Source: Pseudomonas sp. H9 (GTDB taxonomy: Bacteria; Pseudomonadota; Gammaproteobacteria; Pseudomonadales; Pseudomonadaceae). From it: DNA of 64,000 bases. The stretch is from the NCBI RefSeq assembly GCF_004353925.1, contig NZ_SMOK01000003.1, positions 124,001-188,000 of the forward strand, written 5' to 3'. Below, in pieces: positions 1 to 10,000 of the stretch. A program made the position numbers and the translations under genes. The notes below the pieces were generated by a model. It was given only the letters and a program-made list of their open reading frames with translations, searched no databases and was not told the DNA's origin. Position 1 is the first letter of the stretch, and each line of letters opens with the position of its first letter.

Positions 1-290
1 ACCGTATTGCGCCGGTGGAGGAATGCGCCATAGCGATGCCTTTGGCCGGTCATCGGATCGCCTTTGCTCATGCGCTGGTAGCGCATTCGCGCAAAGTAAA
101 TCAGCGGATAGCCATACACATAGGCGGCCATGCCCAACTGATAAGCCTGCTCTTCACGATTGCCGGCAGCCAGCAGTTGGGCTCCCGGGAACAGAGCGCC
201 AAGACCGCCCACCAAGCCTGCAGCGGCGAACCCCTTGAGCAAGCGGCGGCGTTGTTCGAACAGATTGCCCGTATTCAGTGAATCGAACAT
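1..290 (-). CDS. DUF1254 protein with Tat signal, N-terminal part only (cut by left edge)
   Basis: Reading leftwards from the ATG at 290-288 gives an open frame of 96 codons that leaves the window. An AAGGAG Shine-Dalgarno lies 6 bases upstream. Residues 13-16 are Gln-Arg-Arg-Arg followed by Leu-Leu-Lys and a hydrophobic run, which is a twin-arginine export signal. The mature part begins EEQAYQLGMAAYVYGYPLIY, the usual start of a DUF1254 domain. It is the last visible gene of the operon running left from 5,052 and follows another DUF1254 gene. That neighbour has an ordinary Sec signal, so the two paralogues seem to use different export routes. The biochemical function of DUF1254 proteins is not known; a periplasmic location is inferred. 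Confidence 0.8.
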   Translation of the reverse strand, partial: MFDSLNTGNLFEQRRRLLKGFAAAGLVGGLGALFPGAQLLAAGNREEQAYQLGMAAYVYGYPLIYFARMRYQRMSKGDPMTGQRHRYGAFLHRRNT

Positions 291-360
291 GAGAACTCCT
301 TTCAGGTGGTCCAGGCCGCAGGGCGGATGCATGCAACCCGCCTTGCGGATATCGACGTGG

Positions 361-1809
361 TTATTTGAGAGAAAGCGCTTGTACCGGTGGCGGCGCCCAA
401 CGGCGCTGCTGGATGGCTTCGCCTGGAACGTATGCGCGGAAGGTGGTCGCAAAGCGCTGGGGCGGGATCGGCAGCCAGTTCGAACGCTTTTGCACGCCTG
501 GGTCGTCGGTTTGCAGGTAAAGGGTCAGGCCACCGTCGGGATCTTTGACCAGCCCGGGTGTACGGTCGCCAATGGAATAGCGATCGATCGGATTCTCGGC
601 GAAGTTGAACGTCGCGTCGTAAATGCTCATGGACCAGAACGCCTTGACGTCGGGCAGCGCATCCGGGGCAAAGCGCACTACATAGCGGTTTTTGCCGCCA
701 TCTAGCGGCTGGCCTTCAGCGTCAAAACGGGCGCTGATGTAGGAAGCCTCTTCGACTTCGTTGGCAATGATGCCACCCAGCGACTGAAGTGCTGCACGGC
801 CCAGCCACTTGTCGTGCAGGCCGAGACGGCCATAGTGCTCCGGGCCGATTCCCCATCCATTGATGAACGTGCGACTGTAGCCAGCGACCACCGCATCCTG
901 CAGCAACTTGCGGCCATCCACCGCCGCTCGTGCCAGCCCCCGTCGGGTCGCATCATCCAGCGTCTCGACGTTCTGCCCCGGGCCGACACCAATGCTGGCG
1001 AACTGGCGAAGCAGAGGCTCCAGGCGCGCCTGCGGGGGGTTCTCGGTCATTGCGCGATTGATCGTGCGCCACTCATTGAGCGGATCGGCCTTGCGGTCAT
1101 AAGGCTTCCACACGTCACGCTGCTCGGCGCCAGTGATCTGCGGCTTGCCCCAGCGGCTCAAGGGCGTAAGCCGGTACTGTTCCTGCAGCTTGTGCACCTC
1201 GGGCAGGTCGGCGCTGCCATCCACCAGGGTACGACCGATGATGAGCGCAACGTTGCTGCGCGATGCCGGCAGTTGCTTAACGCCTGCGGGCAGCTCGCCT
1301 TTCCAGTCCGGGCCGGCAATCAGGTAGTTGCCCGCCTTGGGACCGGTCGAGCGAGAGCCGACATAGGCGAAGTTGTCCGAGTCCATCGAAGCCATTTCCA
1401 TCACGTAGTAGCGATCACCGGCATCTGGCACTGAAAGAATCATGGGCTCCGGCTTGAGGTCGAGCCAGGCGATGGAATAGAGCGTGTCATTGTTCGGCGT
1501 ACCGCCATTGCGGTACTTGGCATTCGCCAGGTGACGCGCATGCCAGAACTGATTTTGCGGGGCATAGGGGATGTAGGTTGGATCGACCGGCTGGGTGACC
1601 CACAACCAGCGCAGCTCAGCGTTATAACTCCAGGGGAAGGCGAAGATGTATGCCTGCACACCGAGCGTGTAGGCGTAGTTTTCGCGCCAGTCGGCGGTCG
1701 CTTTCGCGACCTGTGGTACCTGTGGTGCTTCGCTTGCCTGCGTAGGGGCAATGGAAGCCATTGCCAGCCCCAACATCAGGCCGACACTCAGGACTCGAGT
1801 GGTCTGCAT
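361..1809 (-). CDS. DUF1254/DUF1214 periplasmic protein
   Basis: 482 residues. Residues 1-26 form a Sec signal peptide ending in TQAS. The mature protein has the DUF1254 layout in its N-terminal half (motif around AYIFAFPWSY, then NNDTLYSIAWLDL) and the DUF1214 layout near the C terminus (ALPDVKAFWSMSIYD, then the NRYVVRF strand before it). GGAG lies 8 bases before the ATG. It sits 82 bases downstream of the DUF1329 gene on the same strand and precedes the Tat-type DUF1254 gene. The family has no established reaction. Its company here (DUF1302, DUF1329) suggests an envelope system for handling a hydrophobic substrate, which is inference. Family assignment is firm, function is not. Confidence 0.85.
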   Translation of the reverse strand: MQTTRVLSVGLMLGLAMASIAPTQASEAPQVPQVAKATADWRENYAYTLGVQAYIFAFPWSYNAELRWLWVTQPVDPTYIPYAPQNQFWHARHLANAKYRNGGTPNNDTLYSIAWLDLKPEPMILSVPDAGDRYYVMEMASMDSDNFAYVGSRSTGPKAGNYLIAGPDWKGELPAGVKQLPASRSNVALIIGRTLVDGSADLPEVHKLQEQYRLTPLSRWGKPQITGAEQRDVWKPYDRKADPLNEWRTINRAMTENPPQARLEPLLRQFASIGVGPGQNVETLDDATRRGLARAAVDGRKLLQDAVVAGYSRTFINGWGIGPEHYGRLGLHDKWLGRAALQSLGGIIANEVEEASYISARFDAEGQPLDGGKNRYVVRFAPDALPDVKAFWSMSIYDATFNFAENPIDRYSIGDRTPGLVKDPDGGLTLYLQTDDPGVQKRSNWLPIPPQRFATTFRAYVPGEAIQQRRWAPPPVQALSLK

Positions 1810-1891
1810 GGTGTTGCTCCAGTTCTTGTTGTTATCGGGAAACTGCTGTCTGCAATGGATGGAGCCCGGGCTGCGGGCTCCATCGCAGGGT

Positions 1892-3238
1892 TCACTTACC
1901 CAGTCGCTTGAGTTGCGCCGGTGTGAATTCGTTTAGGCTGCTGACGAAGCCGGTTTCAATGGGCTTCTGAATTTCGTTGGTCAGATAGTTGGCCGCGTAA
2001 CGACCGGAGATCAGGTCGTAAGTCACTTCCGCTGCGGTCATCGGCAACTCGCGGTCGTGCAGCATGGTCAGGTGCGACTCGTAGTTGCGCCACAGCTCGC
2101 CGCGGCTGTCATAGATGTCCGAAGCCATGATCTGCCAGGAGTCTTCGTCGACATAGAAGCGACGCTTGGCATAGACATGGCGTGCGCCAGGCTTGACGGT
2201 GGCCTCTATCACCCACACCCGGTGTTTCTCGTAACGCGCCAGGTCGGGGTTGAGGTAGTTGCCCTTGAGCAGGTCGGCATACTTAACGTCTTTGCTGGCC
2301 AGCTGGAAGGCGTTGTAGCCAACCAGCAGCTCCTGTTTGCCAAGCAGTTTCCAGTCGTAGCGGTCGGGCGCGCCGTTGAAGCCATCGACGCTGTCAGAGA
2401 CCACCTGGCCATAGCTGTAGCGCGCACTGTTGTCATAAGCGACCGTTGGCGCACGACGCACGCGACGCTGGCCGGGGATGTACTGCCATGCCGCACGCGG
2501 GCTGACGACCTGATTGATCGGATCATGAATCAAGGTAACTTCACCGGCGTAGCGCGAAGGGCTGAGCGTGGCTACGCGGGTGAATATCAGGGCGTTTTCA
2601 TCGGGTGGCAGATCGCTGATTTTCTCGCGCATCACGTTGCGCGCGTCATAGGTCACCACGGTGAAGTCGCCCTCCCCCTGCACGGTAGCGGAACTGAACT
2701 CGCGATGGATCGAACCGCCACGGTAGCGAGTCAGGTGGTTCCACAGCACCTCCAGCGCTTGGGTCGGTTGCGGGAAGGCAACACCGTATTGGTAGCCCGT
2801 GAGGCCGTAACCGCTATCGGCAAGGCTCACTTTGGCCAGGTTGGCGCGGCTTTCATCCACATACTGCTGCGGCATACGCACACTGCGGTGGCTGGGGAAA
2901 ACGCGCATCCGGTAGGCGGGGAATCGAACAAACATCGCTTGCTGCCCGGGGCTGAGCACGTTCTTGTATTGCGCCAGATTGCTGCTGTCGATGACATACA
3001 GGGGCTTCTCGCCGGCGAATGGGTCTGCGTAGTTGCCATTGGCACTGACCGCAGCCGCCCCGCTCTTCATACCACCGGTCCAGGCAGGGATGCTGCCATC
3101 GCTGTTCGCTGCACGTTCGCTGCCCATCGGGGTCAGCGGGCCATCGAGTTTGCTGGCATCGGTTTCTTTAGCCTGCGCAAGGGTGCATGCGGCCAACAGG
3201 GTCAGAGCAAGCGGAATGTGTTTCAACATAGGGTTCAT
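1892..3238 (-). CDS. DUF1329 outer-membrane lipoprotein-sorting-like protein
   Basis: 448 residues, with a signal peptide cleaved near AQA-KE (residue 23) and no lipobox cysteine after it. The mature N terminus (LTPMGSERAANSDGSIPAW) is the hallmark opening of DUF1329 proteins. Motifs such as PTVAYDNSARYSYGQ and KRRFYVDEDSWQIMASDIYD occur in the middle and late regions. The family resembles LolA/LolB-type periplasmic carriers in fold. Its ATG overlaps the stop of the DUF1302 gene (TAATG), so translation of the two is probably coupled. DUF1302-DUF1329 pairs are very common in Pseudomonas, often beside RND/MMPL transporters. No such transporter is visible here, though the operon continues beyond the left edge. 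Confidence 0.88.
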   Translation of the reverse strand: MNPMLKHIPLALTLLAACTLAQAKETDASKLDGPLTPMGSERAANSDGSIPAWTGGMKSGAAAVSANGNYADPFAGEKPLYVIDSSNLAQYKNVLSPGQQAMFVRFPAYRMRVFPSHRSVRMPQQYVDESRANLAKVSLADSGYGLTGYQYGVAFPQPTQALEVLWNHLTRYRGGSIHREFSSATVQGEGDFTVVTYDARNVMREKISDLPPDENALIFTRVATLSPSRYAGEVTLIHDPINQVVSPRAAWQYIPGQRRVRRAPTVAYDNSARYSYGQVVSDSVDGFNGAPDRYDWKLLGKQELLVGYNAFQLASKDVKYADLLKGNYLNPDLARYEKHRVWVIEATVKPGARHVYAKRRFYVDEDSWQIMASDIYDSRGELWRNYESHLTMLHDRELPMTAAEVTYDLISGRYAANYLTNEIQKPIETGFVSSLNEFTPAQLKRLGK

Positions 3239-5052
3239 TAGAAGCTCACCTTGAGGGTTACCGACGCGAAGTCGCGGTCATCGATGGTGGAATACGTGTT
3301 GGTGCCGAAGAAGTCGTTGTAGGCAAGCTCCAACGAATAGTTGTTGCGGTAGTCGAACGTCAGAGAAGCGCCCGCTGCCATTTGGCCTTCCTGGAAGTTC
3401 GGGCCGTAACCCTCGACGTCATGACGGAAGTTCAGTGCCGGGGTAACCACCATCGCAGGAATAAGCGCCTCATAGGCAAGGGCAGCCCGCAACCGATAGC
3501 CCCAGGAGAAAGCGGTGTAATAGCCATGCGTGTTGCAGAAATCGGCATTGTTCTGGGCAGCTTGCGCGGCGCTCATGCCACCGGCGGCAGGCCTGAAGCA
3601 GACCGCACCGCTATCCTGAACGCGGCCAAATAGCGAAGCGCGACCATAGCGCTCGTCATGCGGATCAAGGCTGCCGATCCAGTTGGCACCTGCCTCTACC
3701 GCCCAGTTGAGCTTCTGTGCTCCCAGCACGTTGCTGAAACTGTCGGTGGCGCCGAGGCTGTACTGCCAGACTTCCTTGCGTTTGTACCCATTGACGCTGC
3801 TGCCAAGTGGCGGGCTGACGCCGTCGAATATCGGCGTACTGGCCCCCTGACCGGCAACGACTGCCACTGTGTCCGAGCTGTTGAAGCTCAGTGGCTGGTT
3901 CGGCCGGTAGCTCAGCTCACTGAAAACTGCGGTACTGCCGACGACGCCGCTGAGGCTCAGGCCGAACATCCGGATATCTTCCGGATAAACCGAGTTGTAC
4001 AAGCCAGTAGGCAGCGTGCCTGCCGCCAGGCTGGTACGTACCTGGCCATCGAAGGTTGGCGTGCGACTGTGGTAGTTGGCGTAGTAGATACCCAGCTCCG
4101 CATCGTTCAGCGCTTCGATCGTCTTGTGCAGTGCCAGGCCGTACTGGCCTGTGTCGCTCGGCCAGTCGGTGGCAGAGCGCGTTTCGAATGCGTGTGCAGC
4201 GATGACCTGCTGGGTTGTCAGGTTGCCGGCAGGGTTCACCAGCAGCTTATTGAACTGGCAACCTTCCTGAATATTGTCACCGGTCGAGAAGAACGTACCG
4301 CAGCCGTCGAGAACGGTGGGCCGGAAGTTGTACTGGTAGAAACCTTCCAGGCTCAGGGTGTCGGTGAGGTCGTAGTTGAAGCTGAGCATCTCGACCGGCA
4401 ACTGGCCTTCCTTGAGCTCCACCCCAGGGCGGTTGAACGCAGAGGCATCCAGCGGGTTGATCGCATTGATGCCGTTCTGCAGGAACAGTGCCTCACCCCA
4501 GGAAAGCACTTGTTTACCCAGCTTGGCATTGAGCTGGCGACCATTGAGTTCAACGTTCTTCCAGACGTAGAGATCGAGCACCTCAAAGCCCTTGAACTTG
4601 GCCATGTCCTGCCAGCCGCTGTCATCGAACGTTGTGAAATCGCCGTTGCCAGTCTCGTAGGCGTGGTCGTACCAGTACTTGAAGCGCACGAACGCGCCCT
4701 GGTCGCCATCGTTCAGATCAAAATCGGTCAGGCCCTTGAAGATCTGCGAGATGGTGTCGCCCTTGTCGAAGTTGAGCTTGCCGTCATCTGCGTTGTAGTT
4801 GACACCCGTGCCGTGCTTGCCGATCGAACGCGCATCGGCGACGGTCAACTGGAAGGGGTCGGCATTGCGCAGTGCCCAACTGCTCCCCAGGCTCAGGGTG
4901 GTGTTACTGGTCAGCGTCCAGTCGTCGTTGAGCTGCCAGGTAGTAGCGTGGGTTGGTGGACTGCTGAACGCGACAAAGGCGCCTGCATAAGCCAAAAGGC
5001 CGACTCGCAGGCGCGGTACGACTGCCGCGCGGTGGCGTGGGGATTGCTTCAT
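3238..5052 (-). CDS. DUF1302 outer-membrane protein
   Basis: 604 residues from the ATG at 5052. An upstream in-frame start at 5178 adds 42 residues that do not look like a signal, and it has no convincing ribosome site. AAGGTG and GGAG lie before 5052, and the protein then begins with a basic stretch and a hydrophobic segment ending in THA-TTWQ. The rest is rich in alternating Tyr/Asn/Asp strands and ends in a Phe (TLKVSF), typical of an outer-membrane beta barrel. DUF1302 members are thought to be channels for hydrophobic or aromatic compounds. First gene of the operon DUF1302 > DUF1329 > DUF1254 > DUF1254. Confidence 0.85.
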   Translation of the reverse strand: MKQSPRHRAAVVPRLRVGLLAYAGAFVAFSSPPTHATTWQLNDDWTLTSNTTLSLGSSWALRNADPFQLTVADARSIGKHGTGVNYNADDGKLNFDKGDTISQIFKGLTDFDLNDGDQGAFVRFKYWYDHAYETGNGDFTTFDDSGWQDMAKFKGFEVLDLYVWKNVELNGRQLNAKLGKQVLSWGEALFLQNGINAINPLDASAFNRPGVELKEGQLPVEMLSFNYDLTDTLSLEGFYQYNFRPTVLDGCGTFFSTGDNIQEGCQFNKLLVNPAGNLTTQQVIAAHAFETRSATDWPSDTGQYGLALHKTIEALNDAELGIYYANYHSRTPTFDGQVRTSLAAGTLPTGLYNSVYPEDIRMFGLSLSGVVGSTAVFSELSYRPNQPLSFNSSDTVAVVAGQGASTPIFDGVSPPLGSSVNGYKRKEVWQYSLGATDSFSNVLGAQKLNWAVEAGANWIGSLDPHDERYGRASLFGRVQDSGAVCFRPAAGGMSAAQAAQNNADFCNTHGYYTAFSWGYRLRAALAYEALIPAMVVTPALNFRHDVEGYGPNFQEGQMAAGASLTFDYRNNYSLELAYNDFFGTNTYSTIDDRDFASVTLKVSF

Positions 5053-5323
5053 GCTCCAGATCACCTTGTTGTTATTGTCTTGGTGAGCGCCGCACAGCGC
5101 AGACGTCGGCTGTTGACTGGGTATTTCCCAGCACTTCATGCCTCGTGCCCGGCTGAGCGGCGATTGCGGAGCCAACAATCTATGGAAATACAGGTGGGCG
5201 GTTAGCCCTGGACGGACAAAAAACTCCCCCAGTCTCTGGATAAAGCGTCGTTATAGGCCGCCATTCACGGCTGAATGGGACGGGCCATCACAGGGCAAAC
5301 CCGCTTGTGTCGTGAGGTAAGGC
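5053..5323. other. intergenic region between the DUF1302 operon and the allophanate hydrolase gene
   Basis: This 271-base stretch holds the promoter and leader of the leftward DUF1302 operon and the 3' end of the guanidine operon. I see no convincing -35/-10 pair, no exact sigma-54 site and no strong terminator hairpin with a T-run. Confidence 0.5.
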
Positions 5324-7090
5324 TTAATGCCCTAGGCTGGCCAGCCAGTTTCTCCACCCACCGAACCCGGTGATGTCGAGCGCACCGTCGATGGCGTACG
5401 GCTCGCAGATAAAGCCGGTCTCCCAACTTCCATCTGCAAGCTCAACCTTGCCAAGCCCCAACGGCGCCGGAATGCCGGTGAGAAACGAACCCAACTCCGC
5501 GCTGGGAAGCTCCCATACTTCCACGGCAATGCGCGCCCCGCCTTCGCCGACGCGCATCATGCCTGGCCGTTTCAGCGGGCCACCTGCCAAGGCGTATAAG
5601 CGATAGGACGGAGCACTGTAGGTTGCCTGCAGCAAACGTGCGCCGCGCTGGGTCAATTGCCAGTTCAGTGCCAGACCGTTCAGGTGAGCGCCACAGACCA
5701 CCAGCCGGGCACGGTCATTGCGCGCAGGCTGCTCAGGCGCTTGAAGGCCCTGGTAGGCGTTGGCCAGGCTTAGCAGGTACTGGTCGGTGAATGCGCGACC
5801 GAACAGGGTCACGCCCCACGGCAAGCCGTTGGCCATTTCGGCGCTGGGTACCGCCACTGCTGCGTAATCCAGCAGGTTCATGAAGTTGGTGTAATAGCCC
5901 AGCTCGGCGTTACGCAGCACTGGCTCTTCAGCCAACTGCGCGAGCGTCACTGGCCGGCCAATGGTCGGGGTGAGTACGCAGTCCAGACCCTCCATGACTT
6001 GGTCGCAGATGGCCTTGAGGGTTTGCAATCGATACTGCGCGCGGAAGGTGTGTACTCCGTCGATGGCAGGTGCTTTGGCCAGCACGGTATGGATGACTGG
6101 CAGCACCGAGTCAGGGCTGTTCGTCGCCAACTCGCCAACAACGCTATAGCGCTCAGCCACCCACGGCCCCTCATACAACAAGCGCGCAGCTTCCAGAAAG
6201 GGGGAGAGATCGAGCGTATGTGGCTGTCCACCCAGCTGGATCAGGCGCTCGACCGCTGCGTTGAAAAGTGCTGGGCCTTCATCACAGCCGAAAAACTCAA
6301 GATCCTGCGGGCGAGGCACGCCAAAGCGAAATGGCCTGACAGTCCCGAAGGCCGACTGATCGTTCCAGCCGGGATTGCTACGGCTGTACTCATCACGGGG
6401 ATCGTGCTGCGCGGTCAAGGCCAACAGCTGACTCGCCTCGGCCGCCGTCGCGGTAAACGTGGTGACGCAGTCCAGCGTGCGGCAAGCCGGTACGACACCT
6501 GCCGTGGAGAGCAGCCCCTTGCTCGCTTTCATGCCGACAAGGTTGTTGAGTGCAGCGGGAACGCGGCCTGAGCCGGCTGTGTCAGTGCCCAGCGCAAAGC
6601 TGGACAGCCCCAGGGCTACCGTCAGCGCAGAGCCAGAGCTGGAGCCTCCCGACGGGTACTCGGCCAGTGCGCTGTTGCGACAGGCCCCGTACGGCGAGCG
6701 CGTGCCGTTGAGGCCAGTGGCGAACTGGTCAAGGTTGGTTTTTCCCAACGGAATAGCGCCAAGGTCGATCAGCTGTTGTACCAGGGTCGCCGATTGCGCT
6801 GGGGTGTAGGCAAAATCCGGGCAGCCAGCGGTGGTCGGTATGCCGGCCAGGTCGATGTTGTCCTTGATGGCAAACGGCACGCCATACAACGGCAAGTGGG
6901 CAATGTCGGAAGCCTCCAGCGCCGCCAGATACGGCTCCAGCTCCGCTACCGTGAGCAGATGAATGAACATCCTGAACTCAGGGTTGAGTTCTGCGGCGCG
7001 CGCGCGCAGCGACAAAATCAGGCGGCGCGGTGACAGCTCGCCACTCAGGTAAGCAGTGCGCAATGCATCAAGCTTCAGGCTGTGGTTCAT
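5324..7090 (-). CDS. atzF: allophanate hydrolase
   Basis: 588 residues. It hydrolyses allophanate to two ammonia and two CO2, the last step of the guanidine/urea carboxylase route (EC 3.5.1.54, cytoplasmic). The N-terminal amidase-signature domain shows the full Ser-cisSer-Lys triad: Lys76 in VPFAIKDNID, Ser150 in the PSGGSSSGSA loop and Ser174 in GTDTAGSGRVPAA. The C-terminal domain of about 120 residues (from RARLVVCGAHLNG) is the one specific to allophanate hydrolases, and the length matches the full two-domain form. The start overlaps the stop of the carboxylase gene by 4 bases (ATGA), so the two are translationally coupled. It is the last gene of the operon that begins at the guanidine-I riboswitch. 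Confidence 0.93.
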   Translation of the reverse strand: MNHSLKLDALRTAYLSGELSPRRLILSLRARAAELNPEFRMFIHLLTVAELEPYLAALEASDIAHLPLYGVPFAIKDNIDLAGIPTTAGCPDFAYTPAQSATLVQQLIDLGAIPLGKTNLDQFATGLNGTRSPYGACRNSALAEYPSGGSSSGSALTVALGLSSFALGTDTAGSGRVPAALNNLVGMKASKGLLSTAGVVPACRTLDCVTTFTATAAEASQLLALTAQHDPRDEYSRSNPGWNDQSAFGTVRPFRFGVPRPQDLEFFGCDEGPALFNAAVERLIQLGGQPHTLDLSPFLEAARLLYEGPWVAERYSVVGELATNSPDSVLPVIHTVLAKAPAIDGVHTFRAQYRLQTLKAICDQVMEGLDCVLTPTIGRPVTLAQLAEEPVLRNAELGYYTNFMNLLDYAAVAVPSAEMANGLPWGVTLFGRAFTDQYLLSLANAYQGLQAPEQPARNDRARLVVCGAHLNGLALNWQLTQRGARLLQATYSAPSYRLYALAGGPLKRPGMMRVGEGGARIAVEVWELPSAELGSFLTGIPAPLGLGKVELADGSWETGFICEPYAIDGALDITGFGGWRNWLASLGH

Positions 7091-10000
7091 GCAGATTCTC
7101 CTTCGATTGCCAGTGGGTCGAGTACGACGATGCGTTGCCCTGCACGTACCGGTGAACCCGGTGCCGCGCGCACTTCACGAACGACGCCGGCACAAGGTGC
7201 CAACACCGGTATTTCCATCTTCATCGACTCCAGCACCACCAGTGTTGCGCCCGCCTCGACCGTGGCGCCCTCCTCGACCAGCACTTGCCAAAGATTCCCG
7301 GCGATGGGGCTTTCAACCCCGGTTTGACCCAGCGCCAGTACGGCCTCATCGGGCACTTCGGTCAGCGTTTCGGTGCTTTCGAAATGGGCCTGGCCGCTGT
7401 CGATCCAGCGTTGCCGTTCGGCAAAAAAAGCAGTTTGCTGCTGGTCACGGAAAGCCTGAATGTCAGTGGCTTGGTCGGCCAGAAATTGCTGGTAGTCGGC
7501 CAGGCGCAATTGCGCGGGTTCAATGTTCAAGTCGAATCGACCCAACGGGAAATCGCGACGAATCTGTAACAACTCGTCAGCGCTCACCGGGTAGAAACGG
7601 ATCTGATCGAAAAAACGCAGCAACCAGGGTTTGCCGTTGAAAGCTTCGACGTCGCGGTAGCGGTTCCACATCTGCAAGGTCCGGCCCACGAACTGGTAAC
7701 CGCCCGGGCCTTCCATGCCGTACACGCACATGTAGGCGCCACCGATGCCGACGGAGTTTTCCGCCGTCCAGGTGCGTGCAGGGTTGTATTTGGTGGTGAC
7801 CAGGCGATGACGCGGGTCAAGCGGTGTCGCCACTGGCGCACCAAGGTAGACATCACCCAGCCCCATCACCAGGTAACTGGCGTCGAACACGGTTCGCTGC
7901 ACGGAATCCAGGTCGGGCAGGTCATTGATGCGGCGGATAAACTCAAGGTTGCTCGGGCACCACGGCGCGTCCTTGCGCACGGTGGTCATGTACTTTTCGA
8001 TGGCCAGTTGGCAGGCCGGATCATCCCAGGACAGCGGCAGGTGAACGATCCGCGACGGTACCTCAAGGTCTCCCGTCGCGCAGACTGCAGCCCATTCATC
8101 GTTGAGGGTGGCGAGCAACGAGGCCAGCGGCAGTTGTTCGGGTTGGTAGTGCACTTGCAGCGAGCGGATGCCGGGCGTCAGGTCGATGACCCCGTGCAGC
8201 GCCTTGGCCTCCAGCGCTTGCATCAGAGCGTGGGCCCGGAAACGCAGCACCAGGTCCAGCTCTGCTGCACCGATCTCCAGCAACAGGTGGGTATCCCCTG
8301 CCAGCCGTGCAACCAGGCGGGTGTCATGCTCGCCGATATCCATTACGACGGGGGTAGCCCACTCGGCGGTTGCCGGTAGTGCGACCGGCGCCAATGGCAT
8401 CAGCACCGACTCGGCGACCAGCGCGCGCGCCTGCCGCACACTGACTGGCACAAAGCGCACTTTGTCTCCGGCTTTGAGTTGCCCCAACTGCCACAAGTCG
8501 GCCTCGATCACCGTCACCGGGCACACGAAGCCGCCCAGGCTCGGGCCGTCCGGGCCGAGGATGACCGGCATGTCGCCGGTGAAATCGACGGCACCGATTG
8601 CATAAGGGTTATCGTGGATGTTCGACGGATGCAGCCCCGCTTCGCCACCGTCGCTGCGCACCCATTCAGGCTTCGGCCCGATCAGCCGCACACCGGTGCG
8701 ACTGGAGTTGAAGTGCACTTCCCAATCGGTGGCGAAGAAGGTGTTGATGTAGTTTTCGGTGAAATATTCCGGCGCACCGTGAGGGCCGTAAATCACCCGA
8801 ATCCGCCGTTGCTCACCCAGCGGGGTTTGTTCAGGTAAACGCGCACCGCTGGCGTGATCCTGCAACGGTGCAAGGTGCAATACATCGCCGGCACGCAACG
8901 CCCGACCACCATGCCCACCAAACTGGCCCAAGGTGAACGTGCTTTTGCTGCCAAGGTAGTCAGGCACTTGCACGCCGCCACGCACGCAGAGGTAACTGCG
9001 TGCACCGTGGCCACCGATACTGCCCAAGCTCAGCAGCGAGCCTGCAGTTACCACCAGCGCAGTGTTCATCGCAACGGGCGCACCGTTCAGGCTGACCGGC
9101 AAATCGGCGCCTGTCACCGCGACCACTGCATCGGTGTTAAAGCGCAGGCTGGGGCCGCTCATGGTGATTTCCAGTGCAGCACTGCCTTCGGCATTGCCGA
9201 GCAGCAGATTGCCCTGGCGCAGCGCGCGGCTGTCCATCGGGCCGGAAGGCGGAACGCCAACGGCCCAATAGCCTTGACGGCCTGGATAATCCTGAATCGT
9301 GGTTTGTGTGCCGCCACTCAACACTTCAAAGGTGTCCGCCTGGTACACCAGGCCTTCAAGGCATCGGGTCCAGGGGCTACCGCTGGCAAACGGTGTGTCG
9401 AGCAGAATCTGGCGCAAGTAACTGCGGTTGGTTTCGACCCCGTACAACTGGGTGTCGCCCAACGCCTGGTGCAACTGCTGGCACGCTTGCTCGCGATCAG
9501 GCGCCCAAGCGATGAGCTTGGCGATCATCGGGTCGAAATACGCGGGGATGTCGCAGCCAGCCTCAACCCAGGTATCAATACGCAACTGACGACCATCGGC
9601 CGGTGGAAACTGCACAGCAGTCAGCAAGCCCGGGCTGGGCTGAAAGTCTTTACCCGGATCTTCGGCATACAGGCGCGCTTGAATGGCATGACCACGGGGT
9701 GTCAGTTGCTCACGCAGTTGCTCGAGCGGCGCCAGCTCGCCCGCTGCGAGCTGGATCATCCAGCGCACCAGGTCAACGCCCCACACTTGTTCGGTAACGC
9801 CGTGCTCGACTTGCAGGCGGGTGTTCACTTCAAGGAAGTAGAACTGCCGGGCGTCGCTGTCGAATACAAACTCCACGGTACCGGCACTGCGGTAGTTGAC
9901 CGCTTTGGCCAATTGCACCGCCGCCGCGCACAGGGCCTCTGCCATGCCGGTGGGCAGATTGGGGGCCGGGGTTTCCTCCAGCACCTTTTGATTACGCCGC

